This document shows, piece by piece, positions 62,432 to 64,000 of a DNA stretch of 64,000 nt; the first letter of the stretch is position 1, and every line of letters begins with the position of its first letter. Where the stretch lies: positions 62,001-126,000 of the forward strand of contig JADCRB010000050.1 of assembly GCA_021464245.1 (NCBI GenBank), read 5' to 3'. Source of the stretch: Carallia brachiata (lineage: Eukaryota; Streptophyta; Magnoliopsida; Malpighiales; Rhizophoraceae). Below the pieces are notes generated by a model. That model ran no database searches and was not told the DNA's origin. It worked only from the letters and a program-made list of their open reading frames with translations. Both the position numbers and the translations under genes were made by a program.

Positions 62432-63082
62432 TAAACTTTTGTCCCTGTTTGTCTGATGCCCCTGATAAACATTAGCTGTCAAAGCCATTCCTAGAGGAGT
62501 GACTGGCCAACTGAGAAACTGAGGTACATATTTCACATGACTGACCAAATCATTAAAATGCGTGACTTTTTTTTAAAAAAAAAAAAAAAGGTTGTGTATG
62601 TTCTTTTATCCTTGGTGCAATGGAGAGTTACCAAGTTGTTCTCCGATGTCCCAGTGGATACATTTGCCTTTTCTTCTCTCTGGCAGGAACTTAAAAAGAC
62701 GTTTTCAGATTCCACTGAGACTGGTACTCCTTGCAACGCCGGGTAAAACCGGTGACCTATATAGAATATTTTCTTTCTGATAAATCCTTGGAACCAGCAT
62801 AGAATTTTTTTTACCTAGAGTACTATCGAAGGGATCAACCTTATCTGGACTCGATGTTTGTTTCTCCCTAAAAAGCAAATCATCATCGGATCATGATCGC
62901 ATAGTCATTGCTGCTCGGGGTTCAAGATCTACCTCCGTGCGGAGGTTCAAGAAGGACGAGTGGATTTTCTTTCCTCGTGTTTGTCTGGAGAATTTGCTGA
63001 AGAGGGGAAGTGGTTTGGGACTTTGGATGAGAAATTAGTGGGAAACGCGAGGCATTCCACTTGCACAGCCCCAACTCCTTAA
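62432..63082. other. AKR 3' flank, no further gene
   Basis: 3' UTR and flank, with an A/T homopolymer at 62568-62589. No gene recognised. Confidence 0.5.
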
Positions 63083-63567
63083 TACTGTGTGTGGGAGGGA
63101 GGAAAGTGGGGAGAGGGAGAGGAAAGTGAGAGGATTAAAGTAAATTGTTGTGTTTGAAAAAATATTTGAAAAGTGGGGGAGAGGAAAGTTTTTAATTCCC
63201 CTAATTCTCTATATCCCACTAAAACCAATCCTCTAAAAAATGAGAGAAAAATTGTTAGTTCTCCTACTAAATTTATTAAATGACTCAATTACCTTTGTAT
63301 AATTTAAAAATTATAATTTTACCTAAATAAAATATTTTAATAAAATTTATTATGAAAGATAAAATTGTTATTTCAACACATTTTATATTCCTTTCTCCCA
63401 CTTTCCACTATTTTCCAAACAATAGAATTTATAATTTTCCTCCCTCACATCACCTCATTCCAAACACAAGAGATGATAGAAAATATTATATTCCTCTAAT
63501 GATCTTCCTCTCTACTTTTCCTCTCCCTCACTTTCCTCTCTATTAAGAATTTTATTCAAATACAGTG
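63083..63567. mobile_element. Tourist-like MITE, about 485 bp
   Basis: The ends TACTGTGTGTGG and (reverse complement) CACTGTATTTGA form short inverted repeats, flanked by TAA at 63080-63082 and 63568-63570. Arms of purine-rich sequence on the left (GAGGAAAGTG...) face pyrimidine-rich sequence on the right (CACTTTCCTCTC). The 3-bp TAA duplication fits PIF/Harbinger-related MITEs. Confidence 0.55.
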
Positions 63568-63583
63568 TAAGAATGATATTCTA

Positions 63584-63815
63584 TGCTTTGTTTGGCAAAC
63601 GATGAGAAAGAAAAAAAAAATTTTTTTTATTTGTTTTTCTATTCATATTTTAATAATTTTAATAATTAATTTTTATTTTTTTCTTTTAAATTATTATTTA
63701 TTTTTTTTATAATTTTTTAATTATTATTTTTTATTAATCATAATAATAATATTATTATTATATTATTTATTATTTTTTTTCTTTTTAATTCGCATTCTTT
63801 AAAACAAACAAAGCA
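63584..63815. mobile_element. Small MITE with TGCTTTGTTTG inverted ends
   Basis: Begins TGCTTTGTTTGGCAAACG and ends CAAACAAAGCA, with CTA on both sides (63581-63583 and 63816-63818). The interior is almost pure A/T. Size and 3-bp duplication fit a PIF/Harbinger-type MITE, though CTA is not the usual TWA. Confidence 0.6.
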
Positions 63816-63818
63816 CTA

Positions 63819-64000
63819 AGGAACCCTCAATTTCAGGCTTGTTGAACGGATCGGGGCCATATTTCTGTTTTGCAATGGAATAACAACTACTATTGTTTAA
63901 TTTTTAATTGACAAGCACTTGATTTACCTCCGAAGAATTAGCGATCACTTACCTAATAAAATTCCGAAACTGAAGGGGGGGGGGAAACGCAAGTAATGAG
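63819..64000. other. Right window edge, no feature
   Basis: Short AT-rich stretch with a run of ten G at 63977-63986. Nothing recognised. Confidence 0.5.

Overview
The window is eudicot nuclear DNA. It has spliced genes with GT-AG introns and one GC-AG intron, AT-rich intergenic sequence, microsatellites, MITEs and a large Mutator-like transposon. All protein families seen are plant families. No rRNA, tRNA, organelle, bacterial or CRISPR sequence was recognised. The species cannot be fixed from the sequence alone.

Layout. (1) 422-4050, minus: 5' part of a SUD1/CER9 (Doa10-type) membrane E3 ligase that runs off the left edge. (2) 5898-9042, minus: complete 11-exon homologue of PAB, a chloroplast ATP-synthase biogenesis factor. 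(3) 11259-13274, minus: complete 6-exon WSD1-like wax ester synthase/DGAT, with a truncated pseudogene copy at 15812-16896. (4) 16992-36588: a 19.6-kb Mutator-like element (MULE) bounded by an exact 9-bp target-site duplication (TATGCAATT) and degenerate terminal inverted repeats. Its left end drives a Ulp1-type SUMO-protease gene (KAONASHI-like, plus strand). Its right end drives a FAR1-type MULE transposase gene (minus strand). The two are convergent, as in MuDR. Between them lie two small accessory genes (a GRF-like zinc-finger protein and a 125-residue basic protein ending in a SUMO-interacting-motif-like tail) and several smaller elements rich in GCAAC/GTTGC. (5) 36875-52416, plus: a tandem cluster of UGT71-like glycosyltransferases, with two intact genes, two frameshifted copies, one clear pseudogene and a C-terminal remnant. 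The order suggests an A-B gene pair that was duplicated, followed by a divergent third type. (6) 55383-57637, plus: a ZIP metal transporter. (7) 58702-62431, plus: a complete 12-exon Tas-type aldo/keto reductase. (8) Two adjacent Tourist-like MITEs lie near the right edge.

How the genes relate. SUD1/CER9 and WSD act in cuticular lipid and sterol metabolism. SUD1 and PAB are also neighbours in Arabidopsis, as far as I recall, so the left end looks like conserved microsynteny. The UGT array is a separate tandem expansion on the far side of the MULE. The MULE inserted close to the duplicated WSD copy.

A recurring oddity is one- or two-base indels in otherwise well-conserved exons (SUD1, ZIP, two UGTs, transposase, Ulp1). 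Many fall in or beside short homopolymers. Uncorrected long-read consensus errors are a serious alternative to true pseudogenisation, and the gene calls below say where this matters.
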